5,269 bases of DNA from Mariprofundaceae bacterium. Lineage in GTDB: Bacteria; Pseudomonadota; Zetaproteobacteria; Mariprofundales; Mariprofundaceae. The notes under the pieces are model-generated. The model was given only the letters and a program-made list of their open reading frames with translations, searched no databases and was not told the DNA's origin. Numbering within the stretch: the stretch's first letter is position 1; each line of letters opens with the position of its first letter. Location: NCBI GenBank assembly GCA_030950875.1, contig JAUZQS010000232.1, positions 1 through 5,269 on the forward strand. Direction: 5' to 3'. The position numbers were made by a program, and so were the translations under genes. Below, piece by piece: positions 1-5,258 of the stretch.

Positions 1-798
1 CGCCAAACGTTCAACCATATAAACCGAACGATGACGACCACCACTACAACCTATCGCCAGTGTAAAATATCGTTTTCGTTCACGTTTTAATTTTGGCCAT
101 ACAAACAATAACCACTGACGCAGTTTTTCCTCGGCCTCTGCGACTTCTGGGTAAGCATTAAAAAATTCACAAACATCTTCATCTTGCCCCGTTTGTCGTG
201 CCAATAAGGGCTGGTAATGCGGGTTTGGCAAAAAACGCAAATCAATCACCATATCAGCTTCACTGGGCAGCCCTCGCTGATAACTAAAAGACATGAACGA
301 ACATGATAAACTGTCTTCGTCCGTTACATTTTCACTCCGCTCACGCCAAAAGGACTCTACCAAATCCGCTAGCTCATAGGGGTTTAATGTTGTGCTATCC
401 AAAACCAAGTCAGCCATCTCTTTTAATGGGCTTAAAGCCTCGCGTTCCGCTGCCAAGGCAGACTCTAAACTAGAACCTTTTGGCTGTTGTGCGCGAAAGG
501 GATGTTTGCGGCGCAATGTTGAAAATCGACGTTGTAAAATTTCGCTGGAGGCATCCATAAATAACATGCCCCATTCACCTTGCTTACGCACTGTTGCCAA
601 CATTTCAATTAAACTATCAGGTTCCATGCTGCTGCGAATATCCATACACACGGCTGCATGTTCATGCCGCACATGCTCCGCCCATGTCGGCAACATGGCT
701 GCCGGCAAATTATCTGTACAAAAAAAACCTAAATCTTCCAAGGCATGCAATGCTGTGCTTTTACCTGCCCCAGATAAGCCACTAATCATCAATAACAT
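1..798 (-). CDS. rapZ: RNase adapter / nucleotide-binding protein RapZ, 3' end cut by window edge
   Basis: The frame is open from the ATG at 798 to the window edge, giving 266 residues; the family is about 284-290 long, so roughly 20 C-terminal residues are missing. Residues 7-14 are a Walker A loop (GLSGAGKS), followed by CTDNLP at 27-32 and a DAS...RRF...LRRKHPF segment at 82-101. The C-terminal domain shows DLRFLPNPHY (186-195) and GCSGGRHRSVY (250-260), both hallmarks of RapZ/YvcJ proteins. In E. coli RapZ binds the small RNA GlmZ and presents it to RNase E to control glucosamine-6-phosphate synthase; GlmY/GlmZ are largely enterobacterial, so the RNA target here is unknown. The start overlaps the hprK stop by one base (TAATG), with a purine-rich AGGCGAG just upstream inside hprK, which implies translational coupling. 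Identification is secure; the function in this host is inferred. Confidence 0.96.
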   Translation of the reverse strand, partial: MLLMISGLSGAGKSTALHALEDLGFFCTDNLPAAMLPTWAEHVRHEHAAVCMDIRSSMEPDSLIEMLATVRKQGEWGMLFMDASSEILQRRFSTLRRKHPFRAQQPKGSSLESALAAEREALSPLKEMADLVLDSTTLNPYELADLVESFWRERSENVTDEDSLSCSFMSFSYQRGLPSEADMVIDLRFLPNPHYQPLLARQTGQDEDVCEFFNAYPEVAEAEEKLRQWLLFVWPKLKRERKRYFTLAIGCSGGRHRSVYMVERLA

Positions 799-1766
799 TA
801 GTGCTCGCCTGTCCCTGGTGTTTCACCACCATGCCGAATTCGATCTTCCAAAGCCTCTATAAAATCTTGATTACTGTTAATCCCGCGTTGTTTTAAAAGC
901 TGATTACGCGTCGCAACTTCAATAATAATTGCCAAAGACCGTCCAGGACGAATAGGAATTCGCACCCGTGGCAAATCCACTTTATGAATACAAACCATAT
1001 CATTCGCTGACATCACACGGTCATCTTCCTTCATGTTTTCCCACGGAATAAGCTCAATCACCAATCGCACACGTTTGGTATCGCTAATTGCTGCAGCACC
1101 GTACAAATCACGAATATTTACCACGCCCAAACCGCGCAACTCCATGTGGTAACGCAATGCCTCTGGACTATGCCCCACCAAAATACCAGGACTCGAACGT
1201 ACCACTTCAACCATATCATCCGCAATCAAGCGGTGGCCTCGTGAAATCAACTCCAACCCGATTTCACTTTTACCAACCCCACTGGCACCTGTCAGCAGTA
1301 CCCCTAGCCCATAAATATCCATATAAACACCATGTTGCCATGAGCGAGGAGCCAAGCGTTTCGATAAAAATAACAACATATCGGTCATAAACGTGGAAGA
1401 ATGCAATTCGGAAACAAACAACGGCGTTTGTGTGCGTTCCGCAGCTTCACGAATCATGGCGGGTGGCTCAATGCCGCGCGTAATAACAACACCAGCAAGC
1501 TTCAAGTCAAAAACATCATCTACAGCTTTTTTTTGCGCAATTAGCGGCTTGGTCGCAAGGTAGTGTAGCTCTGTCTGCCCAATCACCTGCAAACGATAAT
1601 CATTCAAATTCTCTAAAAAACCAGCAAACGCCAAAGAAGGTTTTTGCATACGCGGATGATCAATATAGCGATACAACCCTTGTTCACCCGTAATCAAACG
1701 CATTTGCATGGCTTCGCCTTGTTCGGCAAAGATTTCACCCAGCGTAATACGAGGGTTTTTACTCAT
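798..1766 (-). CDS. hprK: HPr kinase/phosphorylase
   Basis: The 322-residue protein matches the usual size of about 310-320. The N-terminal HPrK domain covers about 1-135. The C-terminal catalytic domain has H145 (HGVYMDIYG), a Walker A loop GASGVGKS (160-167), the acidic pair D183-D184 (RLIADDMVE), the signature ELRGLGVVNI (209-218) with E209, and VRIPIRPGR (268-276). In the family these bind ATP and HPr and drive both phosphorylation and phosphorolysis of the HPr serine. In Gram-negative bacteria with hprK the substrate is the HPr of a regulatory PTS; no HPr gene is in the window. The start at 1766 keeps the whole N-domain, but the upstream bases (ATTATTTAA) contain no Shine-Dalgarno, unlike rapZ, hpf or grxD. 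A palindromic element ends 9 bases before the ATG. The stop overlaps the rapZ ATG. Confidence 0.97.
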   Translation of the reverse strand: MSKNPRITLGEIFAEQGEAMQMRLITGEQGLYRYIDHPRMQKPSLAFAGFLENLNDYRLQVIGQTELHYLATKPLIAQKKAVDDVFDLKLAGVVITRGIEPPAMIREAAERTQTPLFVSELHSSTFMTDMLLFLSKRLAPRSWQHGVYMDIYGLGVLLTGASGVGKSEIGLELISRGHRLIADDMVEVVRSSPGILVGHSPEALRYHMELRGLGVVNIRDLYGAAAISDTKRVRLVIELIPWENMKEDDRVMSANDMVCIHKVDLPRVRIPIRPGRSLAIIIEVATRNQLLKQRGINSNQDFIEALEDRIRHGGETPGTGEH

Positions 1767-1920
1767 TTAAATAATTTAAGGAGCTCTGAATAAGTCTGGA
1801 TGAAGAAAATTGTGATTCAGAGTATTCAAAATCAAGGCGTAAATCGCATGCAATAACAAGGCTATTGCTAAGATTTTCAACGCAGAGTTTGGGGATTCTG
1901 GACACAAGATTCAAATTCAT
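1759..1920 (-). CDS. Doubtful 53-codon reading frame through the palindrome, overlapping hprK start
   Basis: An ATG at 1920 opens a 53-codon frame that crosses the whole palindromic element and ends with a TAA at 1759-1761, eight bases inside hprK (AATGAGTAA holds both the hprK ATG and this stop). It is entered through a four-codon mini-ORF starting at 1931, preceded by AAGGA at 1936-1940, whose stop overlaps this ATG as ATGA. The predicted peptide shows no recognisable domain, signal peptide or membrane segment. A sequence constrained to be a palindrome is a poor candidate for a real protein, so I regard it as probably spurious as a product. Its possible value is in carrying ribosomes to the hprK start, which has no ribosome-binding site of its own. 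Confidence 0.15.
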   Translation of the reverse strand: MNLNLVSRIPKLCVENLSNSLVIACDLRLDFEYSESQFSSSRLIQSSLNYLNE

Positions 1921-1942
1921 GGCTTGTTCATAGCTTCCTTAA
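1776..1942. repeat. Long imperfect palindrome, MITE-like element between ptsN and hprK
   Basis: This stretch reads as one long imperfect hairpin. The ends are inverted copies: TTAAGGAGCTCTGAATAAG at 1776-1794 and, read on the minus strand from 1942, TTAAGGAAGCTATGAACAAG. Further inside, the arms stay colinear with matching blocks ATGAA, TTGTG, CAGA, CAAA, GCGT and AAATC, closing on GCAATA/TATTGC around 1850-1868. Both outer ends carry TTAA, which could be a duplicated target or part of the inverted repeat. It fills nearly the whole gap in an otherwise tightly packed gene block and encodes no transposase. Terminal inverted repeats, small size and intergenic position resemble a miniature inverted-repeat transposable element. 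The alternative is a repetitive palindrome with an RNA processing role; copy number cannot be judged from one window. Confidence 0.65.
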
Positions 1943-1945
1943 CAC

Positions 1946-2392
1946 TCATGGCAACTGCACGCCAGAAAATAAATCACTCATGGCTTGCGCATCACTCGCA
2001 GTCATAATGGAGGCTCGAAATTCGGGCTTCTGCAATAATCGCGCCAGTTTTGCCAATAACTCTAAATGCTGCCCATTTTCATCATCAGGCACCAACAACA
2101 TCACAACAATATACACTGGCTGACCATCAATGGCATCAAAATCAATACCTTCTGGGTGCCTAACCATGGTAATTACGGGTTCAGGCAAATCAGACATCCG
2201 ACTATGAGGTATTGCTACCCCATGACCGATGCCTGTACTTCCCAAATGTTCTCGTGCCATAATGAGTTCCAACACCTGATTAGGATCCATCGCTGGCAAC
2301 AGCCCTGCTATTTCACTAATCAGTGCGCGTTTACTACATGCTGTCGAGCCAAGGAGAATGTGTTCGACTGGAATCATTACATCAATATTCAC
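1946..2392 (-). CDS. ptsN: PTS IIA-like nitrogen regulatory protein (EIIA-Ntr)
   Basis: This is a cytoplasmic EIIA of the fructose/mannitol fold that takes a phosphate from HPr/NPr of the nitrogen PTS; in E. coli its phosphorylation state controls potassium transport and other targets. The signature is GSTGIGHGVAIPHSR, with the phosphoacceptor His at residue 63 counted from the start chosen here (His73 in E. coli), followed by FDAIDGQPV and a LLVPDDE segment. The start is uncertain. The conserved first strand (VNIDVMIPVEHILL) begins at a GTG at 2392, one base after the hpf stop, and I use that (148 residues). A TTG at 2413 would add seven residues and overlap hpf; the first ATG at 2377 would cut into the conserved strand. 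No candidate has a strong Shine-Dalgarno, so coupling to hpf termination is likely. Confidence 0.94.
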   Translation of the reverse strand: MNIDVMIPVEHILLGSTACSKRALISEIAGLLPAMDPNQVLELIMAREHLGSTGIGHGVAIPHSRMSDLPEPVITMVRHPEGIDFDAIDGQPVYIVVMLLVPDDENGQHLELLAKLARLLQKPEFRASIMTASDAQAMSDLFSGVQLP

Positions 2393-2393
2393 G

Positions 2394-2963
2394 TTATACA
2401 GCTTCTGGCTCAATCCAGTTCAATGAACCATCTGAACGACGATACAAAGCATTCAATGTATCCGTATCAGCATTGGTAAACATCAACACGGATTTATTTT
2501 CTGCCAACTCCATCTGCATCACAGCTTCATCCACACTCATCATATGAGCCTGAATACTCTCATGGTTCACAACATCTGGCATCTGTGTTTCGGCCAACTC
2601 TTCTTGCCCTTGACCTGGATCAATCACACGGTGAGAAACTTTAATATCCCGTCCTTTACGCTGACCATGGTTCGACAAATGTTTGCGTAATTTCGCACGA
2701 TAACGTTTCAATTGGCGATTCAGTTTATCCATCACCCCATCAATGGATGCATACATATCATCTGTTTCATGTGAGCCATGAATGTTAATGCCGTTGGCTT
2801 GCATATTCACTTCGCAGCGCTGGCGAATTTTCTCAACCGACAAAACAACATGTACATCCACAACATAATCAAATGAATGTTTCAGATGCTGTAACTTCTC
2901 ATCCACATAAGCCTTCAAAGGATCCGTGAGTTCGACATGCCGCCCTGTAATGGATACTTGCAT
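2394..2963 (-). CDS. hpf: Ribosome hibernation promoting factor, long form
   Basis: The 189-residue protein has two parts. Residues 1 to about 100 form the S30AE/HPF domain that sits in the decoding region of the 30S subunit (MQVSITGRHVELTDPLKAYV at the start, and a basic helix DKLNRQLKRYRAKLRKH at 79-95). A polar linker follows, then a C-terminal domain at about 134-187 ending in RRSDGSLNWIEP (175-186), which in long HPFs mediates dimerisation of two ribosomes into 100S particles. Enteric HPF encoded beside rpoN is only about 95 residues and lacks this domain. The ATG at 2963 has the best ribosome-binding site in the window: GGAGGT, seven bases upstream, made from the last codons and stop of rpoN. 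Only 5 nt separate the two genes, so they should be co-transcribed and translationally coupled. Confidence 0.97.
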   Translation of the reverse strand: MQVSITGRHVELTDPLKAYVDEKLQHLKHSFDYVVDVHVVLSVEKIRQRCEVNMQANGINIHGSHETDDMYASIDGVMDKLNRQLKRYRAKLRKHLSNHGQRKGRDIKVSHRVIDPGQGQEELAETQMPDVVNHESIQAHMMSVDEAVMQMELAENKSVLMFTNADTDTLNALYRRSDGSLNWIEPEAV

Positions 2964-2968
2964 ATTTG

Positions 2969-4387
2969 TTACCTCCGTACTTGCGATGTACGCGCTAAAG
3001 AAGCACGTTTTCTTTGACTGCTTGATGGCAGTCCAAGTTGTTCACGATACTTGGCCACGGTGCGTCTGGCAATCTCTATACCTTCTGCGATTAAACGGTC
3101 CGCAACAGCTTGATCAGAAATCGGTTTCCCTGCTGGCTCTGATTGAATCAGTGTTTTTACCCGTTGCTGCACACGGTGTACCGAAATCATGCCGCCACCT
3201 CGCATCGGCAAGCCTGATGAAAAGAAGCGCCGCATTTCAATAAGCCCTAGTGGCGTATGCGCATATTTTCCGTTGGTCACACGAGAAATCGTCGATTCAT
3301 GCAAATTAACCTGCTCAGCAACATCTTGTAATGTAAGTGGCTTTAAACCGAGGATTCCGTGCTCTAAAAAAGATTTTTGGCACTGAGCAAGACAAACACC
3401 CACCTTCATCAACGTCTCACTGCGTTGATCTAAGGCATACATAAGCCACTTAGCTTCCTGTGCCGCAACGCTCATAAACGCCTGATCTTTACCACTCCAT
3501 TGATGGCCACTCCACTGCTCACTCAAGCGCACACCACGCCAACCTGATTTGGGAACTTCCACTTCAATTTCACCGCTATTTAGGCGGCGAAATATAATTT
3601 CAGGACGCACATAAATATTCGGCTCACCACGCAAGCCATGTCCTGGAAAAGGATCTAAACGCCGCATACGCTGACGTGCCTGCGATAATTCTTCTTGTGT
3701 ACACTCAGCTTTACTCGCCAAACTGGCATCATCTTCCAATAAATCTTCCGAGAAATGCAATAATAATCGACGGGCAATTTTTGCAGCCTGATCGTCGCCC
3801 GCCAATTGCAGCATCAAACATTCCGTCAAATCGCGCGAACCAATACCCGCAGGCTCCAATTCTTGAACGATCTGCTCCAACACATCAATGATTTGCGCCG
3901 CTGTAGAAGCCATCTCTTTGGCAAGCTCAGAAGGATCTGAACGAAAGTACCCATCATCATCCAACGAATCAATCAAGGCATGCGCAATATTTCGTTCCTG
4001 CTCCTGCATCGGTTGGCAATTAATTTGTTCGTGCAAGGATTCACCAAGGTTCAGTTCCTCATGCCATTGCTGATCACTATCCAATAGGCCATCACTGCTT
4101 GAAGCCGCATAAGATGATTCCCAACGACCATCATCCTGCCGCCACTCTTGCTCATCTGTACGCATCTCTGATGCCGCAGCTTCATTCTTTTCTGCTGCCA
4201 AATCCTGCACTTGTATCGTTGGGTCAACCTCTAGCAAAGGGTTACTTTCTAGGCAGTCTTCCAGATACGTTTCAAGCTCCATCGAGCTCATTGCCAAGAC
4301 TTTTAAACTTTGTGTTAACTGTGGCGTTAAAGCAAGGCGCTGGCCTAACTTTTGAGATAACTTCGTGCTTAGTGGAGCGCCCGCCAT
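2969..4387 (-). CDS. rpoN: RNA polymerase sigma-54 factor
   Basis: The protein has 472 residues (E. coli RpoN has 477). Region I, which contacts activators and holds the polymerase silent, is at about 8-55 (LGQRLALTPQLTQSLKVL, then CLESNPLLE). An acidic, glutamine-rich region II follows at about 60-115, then the core-binding domain to about 300. The helix-turn-helix is at about 352-371 (LQDVAEQVNLHESTISRVTN) and the RpoN box ARRTVAKYR at 440-448 reads the -24 promoter element. After the box a basic tail (QRKRASLARTSQVRR) runs about ten residues beyond the E. coli end. The ATG at 4387 leaves a normal-length region I. AGGT at 4398-4401 is the likely ribosome-binding site and lies in a small hairpin. 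In many proteobacteria lptA/lptB precede rpoN; here grxD does, 134 bp away, so rpoN probably has its own promoter. Confidence 0.98.
   Translation of the reverse strand: MAGAPLSTKLSQKLGQRLALTPQLTQSLKVLAMSSMELETYLEDCLESNPLLEVDPTIQVQDLAAEKNEAAASEMRTDEQEWRQDDGRWESSYAASSSDGLLDSDQQWHEELNLGESLHEQINCQPMQEQERNIAHALIDSLDDDGYFRSDPSELAKEMASTAAQIIDVLEQIVQELEPAGIGSRDLTECLMLQLAGDDQAAKIARRLLLHFSEDLLEDDASLASKAECTQEELSQARQRMRRLDPFPGHGLRGEPNIYVRPEIIFRRLNSGEIEVEVPKSGWRGVRLSEQWSGHQWSGKDQAFMSVAAQEAKWLMYALDQRSETLMKVGVCLAQCQKSFLEHGILGLKPLTLQDVAEQVNLHESTISRVTNGKYAHTPLGLIEMRRFFSSGLPMRGGGMISVHRVQQRVKTLIQSEPAGKPISDQAVADRLIAEGIEIARRTVAKYREQLGLPSSSQRKRASLARTSQVRR
2971..2976 (-). promoter_or_regulatory. Strong Shine-Dalgarno of hpf, embedded in the rpoN stop
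   Basis: Read on the minus strand, GGAGGT lies seven bases before the hpf ATG and overlaps the final CGG-AGG-TAA of rpoN. Ribosomes ending rpoN therefore stop on the hpf binding site. This fixes the hpf start and suggests higher hpf than rpoN translation from a shared message. Confidence 0.9.
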
Positions 4388-4391
4388 TTAC

Positions 4392-4405
4392 CGCGAAACC
4401 TCGCG
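4392..4405 (-). promoter_or_regulatory. Small GC hairpin over the rpoN ribosome-binding site
   Basis: On the transcript the sequence CGCGA-GGTT-TCGCG forms a perfect five-pair stem with a four-base loop. The only purine-rich ribosome-binding candidate for rpoN (AGGT, 4401-4398) lies in the loop and at its edges, four to ten bases from the stem end nearest the ATG at 4387. Folding would limit ribosome access and so could set or modulate sigma-54 level. The structure is visible; the regulatory effect is inferred. Confidence 0.4.
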
Positions 4406-4464
4406 CATCTCAGATAATAAAAAAACTGTGGAATTAGCAATAAAATAATTCATGTGCATCATGA

Positions 4465-4493
4465 TTTATAGCTGTCTTGCCAACTGGCGGCAA
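4465..4493 (-). promoter_or_regulatory. Candidate sigma-70 promoter for rpoN
   Basis: Read on the minus strand there is a TTGCCG -35 (4493-4488), a 17-base spacer and a TATAAA -10 (4470-4465), placing the start near 4458 and giving a leader of about 70 bases before the rpoN ATG. An inverted repeat CTTGCC-N7-GGCAAG (4476-4494) covers the -35 and much of the spacer, and TCATG-N5-CATGA (4450-4464) covers the start region; either could be an operator. A second, weaker candidate is TTGCTA (4440-4435) with TATTAT (4419-4414), but its spacer is only 15. The rest of the 4388-4521 gap shows nothing else convincing. Confidence 0.45.
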
Positions 4494-4512
4494 GGTATAT
4501 TTTACAGACAAC

Positions 4513-4530
4513 AATAGCCAATCAGCTATT
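4513..4530 (-). terminator. Weak hairpin at the end of grxD, possible attenuating terminator
   Basis: AATAGC-N6-GCTATT forms a six-pair stem that spans the grxD stop codon. It is AT-rich and is followed on the transcript by TTGTTGTCTG rather than a run of T, so it is a poor intrinsic terminator. Some read-through from bolA-grxD into rpoN is plausible. Confidence 0.2.
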
Positions 4531-4854
4531 TTCGTTATTTTGCAAAGGTTTCAACATCTCCGCCAATTCGCCATTGGCGTGCATCTCATTCACAATATCA
4601 CAACCACCAACAAACTCACCTTTGATATAAAGCTGTGGAATCGTAGGCCAATCAGCATAATCTTTAATGCTTTGGCGTATCGCTGAGTCCAACAATACAT
4701 TCACCGCTGCATATGGCACATCATAGGAACCAACAATACTAGAGACTTGTTGAGAAAATCCGCATTGTGGCATTTTCGGTGTTCCCTTCATGAATAACAC
4801 CACGTCATTGCCTTTCACTACACCATCAATTTGATCCAATACTGCTTTGCTCAT
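4522..4854 (-). CDS. grxD: Monothiol glutaredoxin, Grx4/GrxD family
   Basis: This is a 110-residue single-domain glutaredoxin with the monothiol active site CGFS at residues 31-34. The family's other glutathione and cluster contacts are present: K23 (FMKGTP), WPTIPQLY at 69-76 with the cis-proline P73, and GGCD at 83-86. Such proteins bind a [2Fe-2S] cluster between two subunits using the active-site cysteine and glutathione, and pass clusters on or form a heterodimer with a BolA protein. The length is close to E. coli GrxD (115). The start is fixed by GGAG five bases before the ATG. It lies 17 bases after bolA, so the two partners are almost certainly co-transcribed, which supports a shared role in iron-sulfur delivery or iron sensing. 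Confidence 0.97.
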   Translation of the reverse strand: MSKAVLDQIDGVVKGNDVVLFMKGTPKMPQCGFSQQVSSIVGSYDVPYAAVNVLLDSAIRQSIKDYADWPTIPQLYIKGEFVGGCDIVNEMHANGELAEMLKPLQNNENS

Positions 4855-4871
4855 AGTAACTCCATTAACCT

Positions 4872-5105
4872 TTATTTAACACGTGTTTTCAACGCCAAAG
4901 CATGAATTGCAGCACGCATATTATCACCCAATGCTGCATACACCATCTTATGTTGAGCAATTCGCGTCTTGCCAGCAAACGATGCCGACACTACTTCCAT
5001 TTCAAAGTGATCATCACCCGAATAGCATGAAACATGAACTTTTGCATCGGGCATGGCTTCAAGAACCAATGCTTTTAGTGTGTCTGGGTGGATTGCTTCA
5101 GCCAT
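4872..5105 (-). CDS. bolA: BolA family iron-sulfur partner protein
   Basis: The 77-residue protein covers the full BolA fold with little extra at either end. It shows HFEMEVVSASFAGKTRIAQHKMVY (33-56) and IHALALKT (67-74). H68 is the invariant family histidine that serves as a cluster ligand; C27 or H33 in the preceding loop (VSCYSGDDHF) would be the variable second ligand. BolA proteins form [2Fe-2S] heterocomplexes with CGFS glutaredoxins, and the next gene is exactly that. It is smaller than E. coli BolA (105), nearer the IbaG/BolA2-like short type, so the symbol marks family rather than strict orthology and the transcriptional role of E. coli BolA should not be assumed. An AGG eight bases before the ATG is a modest binding site. 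The gene starts 26 bases after a tRNA. Confidence 0.93.
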   Translation of the reverse strand: MAEAIHPDTLKALVLEAMPDAKVHVSCYSGDDHFEMEVVSASFAGKTRIAQHKMVYAALGDNMRAAIHALALKTRVK

Positions 5106-5131
5106 AAATAAAACCTATATCTTCATAAATT

Positions 5132-5208
5132 TGGTGGGCTCACTAGGACTCGAACCTAGAACCAACCGGTTATGAGCCGGTTGCGCTAACCAATTGCGCC
5201 ATGAGCCC
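5132..5208 (-). tRNA. tRNA with CAU anticodon, probably tRNA-Ile2 (lysidine type), else elongator tRNA-Met
   Basis: The minus strand folds into a complete 77-base cloverleaf: a seven-pair acceptor (GGGCTCA/TGAGCCC), a four-pair D stem (GCGC/GCGC), a five-pair anticodon stem (ACCGG/CCGGT) around the loop CTCATAA, a five-base variable loop, a five-pair T stem (CTAGG/CCTAG) with loop TTCGAGT, discriminator A and an encoded CCA. The anticodon CAU is at 5174-5172. CAU is shared by initiator Met, elongator Met and the Ile2 species whose C34 is changed to lysidine. The paired first acceptor base and absence of a three-G anticodon stem exclude the initiator. The C4-G69 acceptor pair and the CGG-loop-CCG anticodon stem favour Ile2 over elongator Met. 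The tRNA call is secure; the isotype is not. Confidence 0.96.
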
Positions 5209-5223
5209 GCATGGGAAGCGCGC

Positions 5224-5252
5224 AAGCTAGTCAGGCAAACCATACATGGCAA
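5224..5252 (-). promoter_or_regulatory. Candidate promoter of the tRNA (and perhaps bolA-grxD)
   Basis: Read on the minus strand, TTGCCA (5252-5247) is a good -35, followed after 17 bases by TAGCTT (5229-5224), a weak -10, and then a GC-rich stretch GCGCGC. A GC-rich discriminator is typical of stable-RNA promoters under stringent control. The weak -10 makes this tentative. Confidence 0.35.
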
Positions 5253-5258
5253 TGTATG
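5241..5258. repeat. Perfect 7-bp inverted repeat over the tRNA -35 region
   Basis: CATACAT-ggca-ATGTATG is a perfect palindrome with a four-base centre. It covers the candidate -35, so it could be an operator. It has no T run on either side, so it is not a standard terminator of a gene beyond the right edge, although a processing hairpin is possible. Confidence 0.5.

Noticed and set aside
392..862. Plus-strand reading frame opposite rapZ/hprK
   Set aside because: It lies antisense to two well-supported genes, has no recognisable motif and no ribosome-binding site; it is a shadow of the real frames. The same applies to plus-strand frames at 1088-1390, 2066-2547, 2926-3386, 3676-4437 and 4477-5107.
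1776..1942. Reading the palindrome as a simple intrinsic terminator after ptsN
   Set aside because: The structure is far too long, AT-rich and interrupted, and no T run follows it on the transcript before the hprK ATG.
3378..3393. TGGCAC resembling a sigma-54 -24 element on the plus strand
   Set aside because: The required TTGC -12 element is absent at the right spacing (the bases are AAGA), and it lies inside rpoN on the strand without genes.
4476..4494. CTTGCC-N7-GGCAAG as the terminator of grxD
   Set aside because: On the minus-strand transcript it is followed by ACAGCTATAAATC with no T run; its overlap with a -35 makes an operator or chance repeat more likely.
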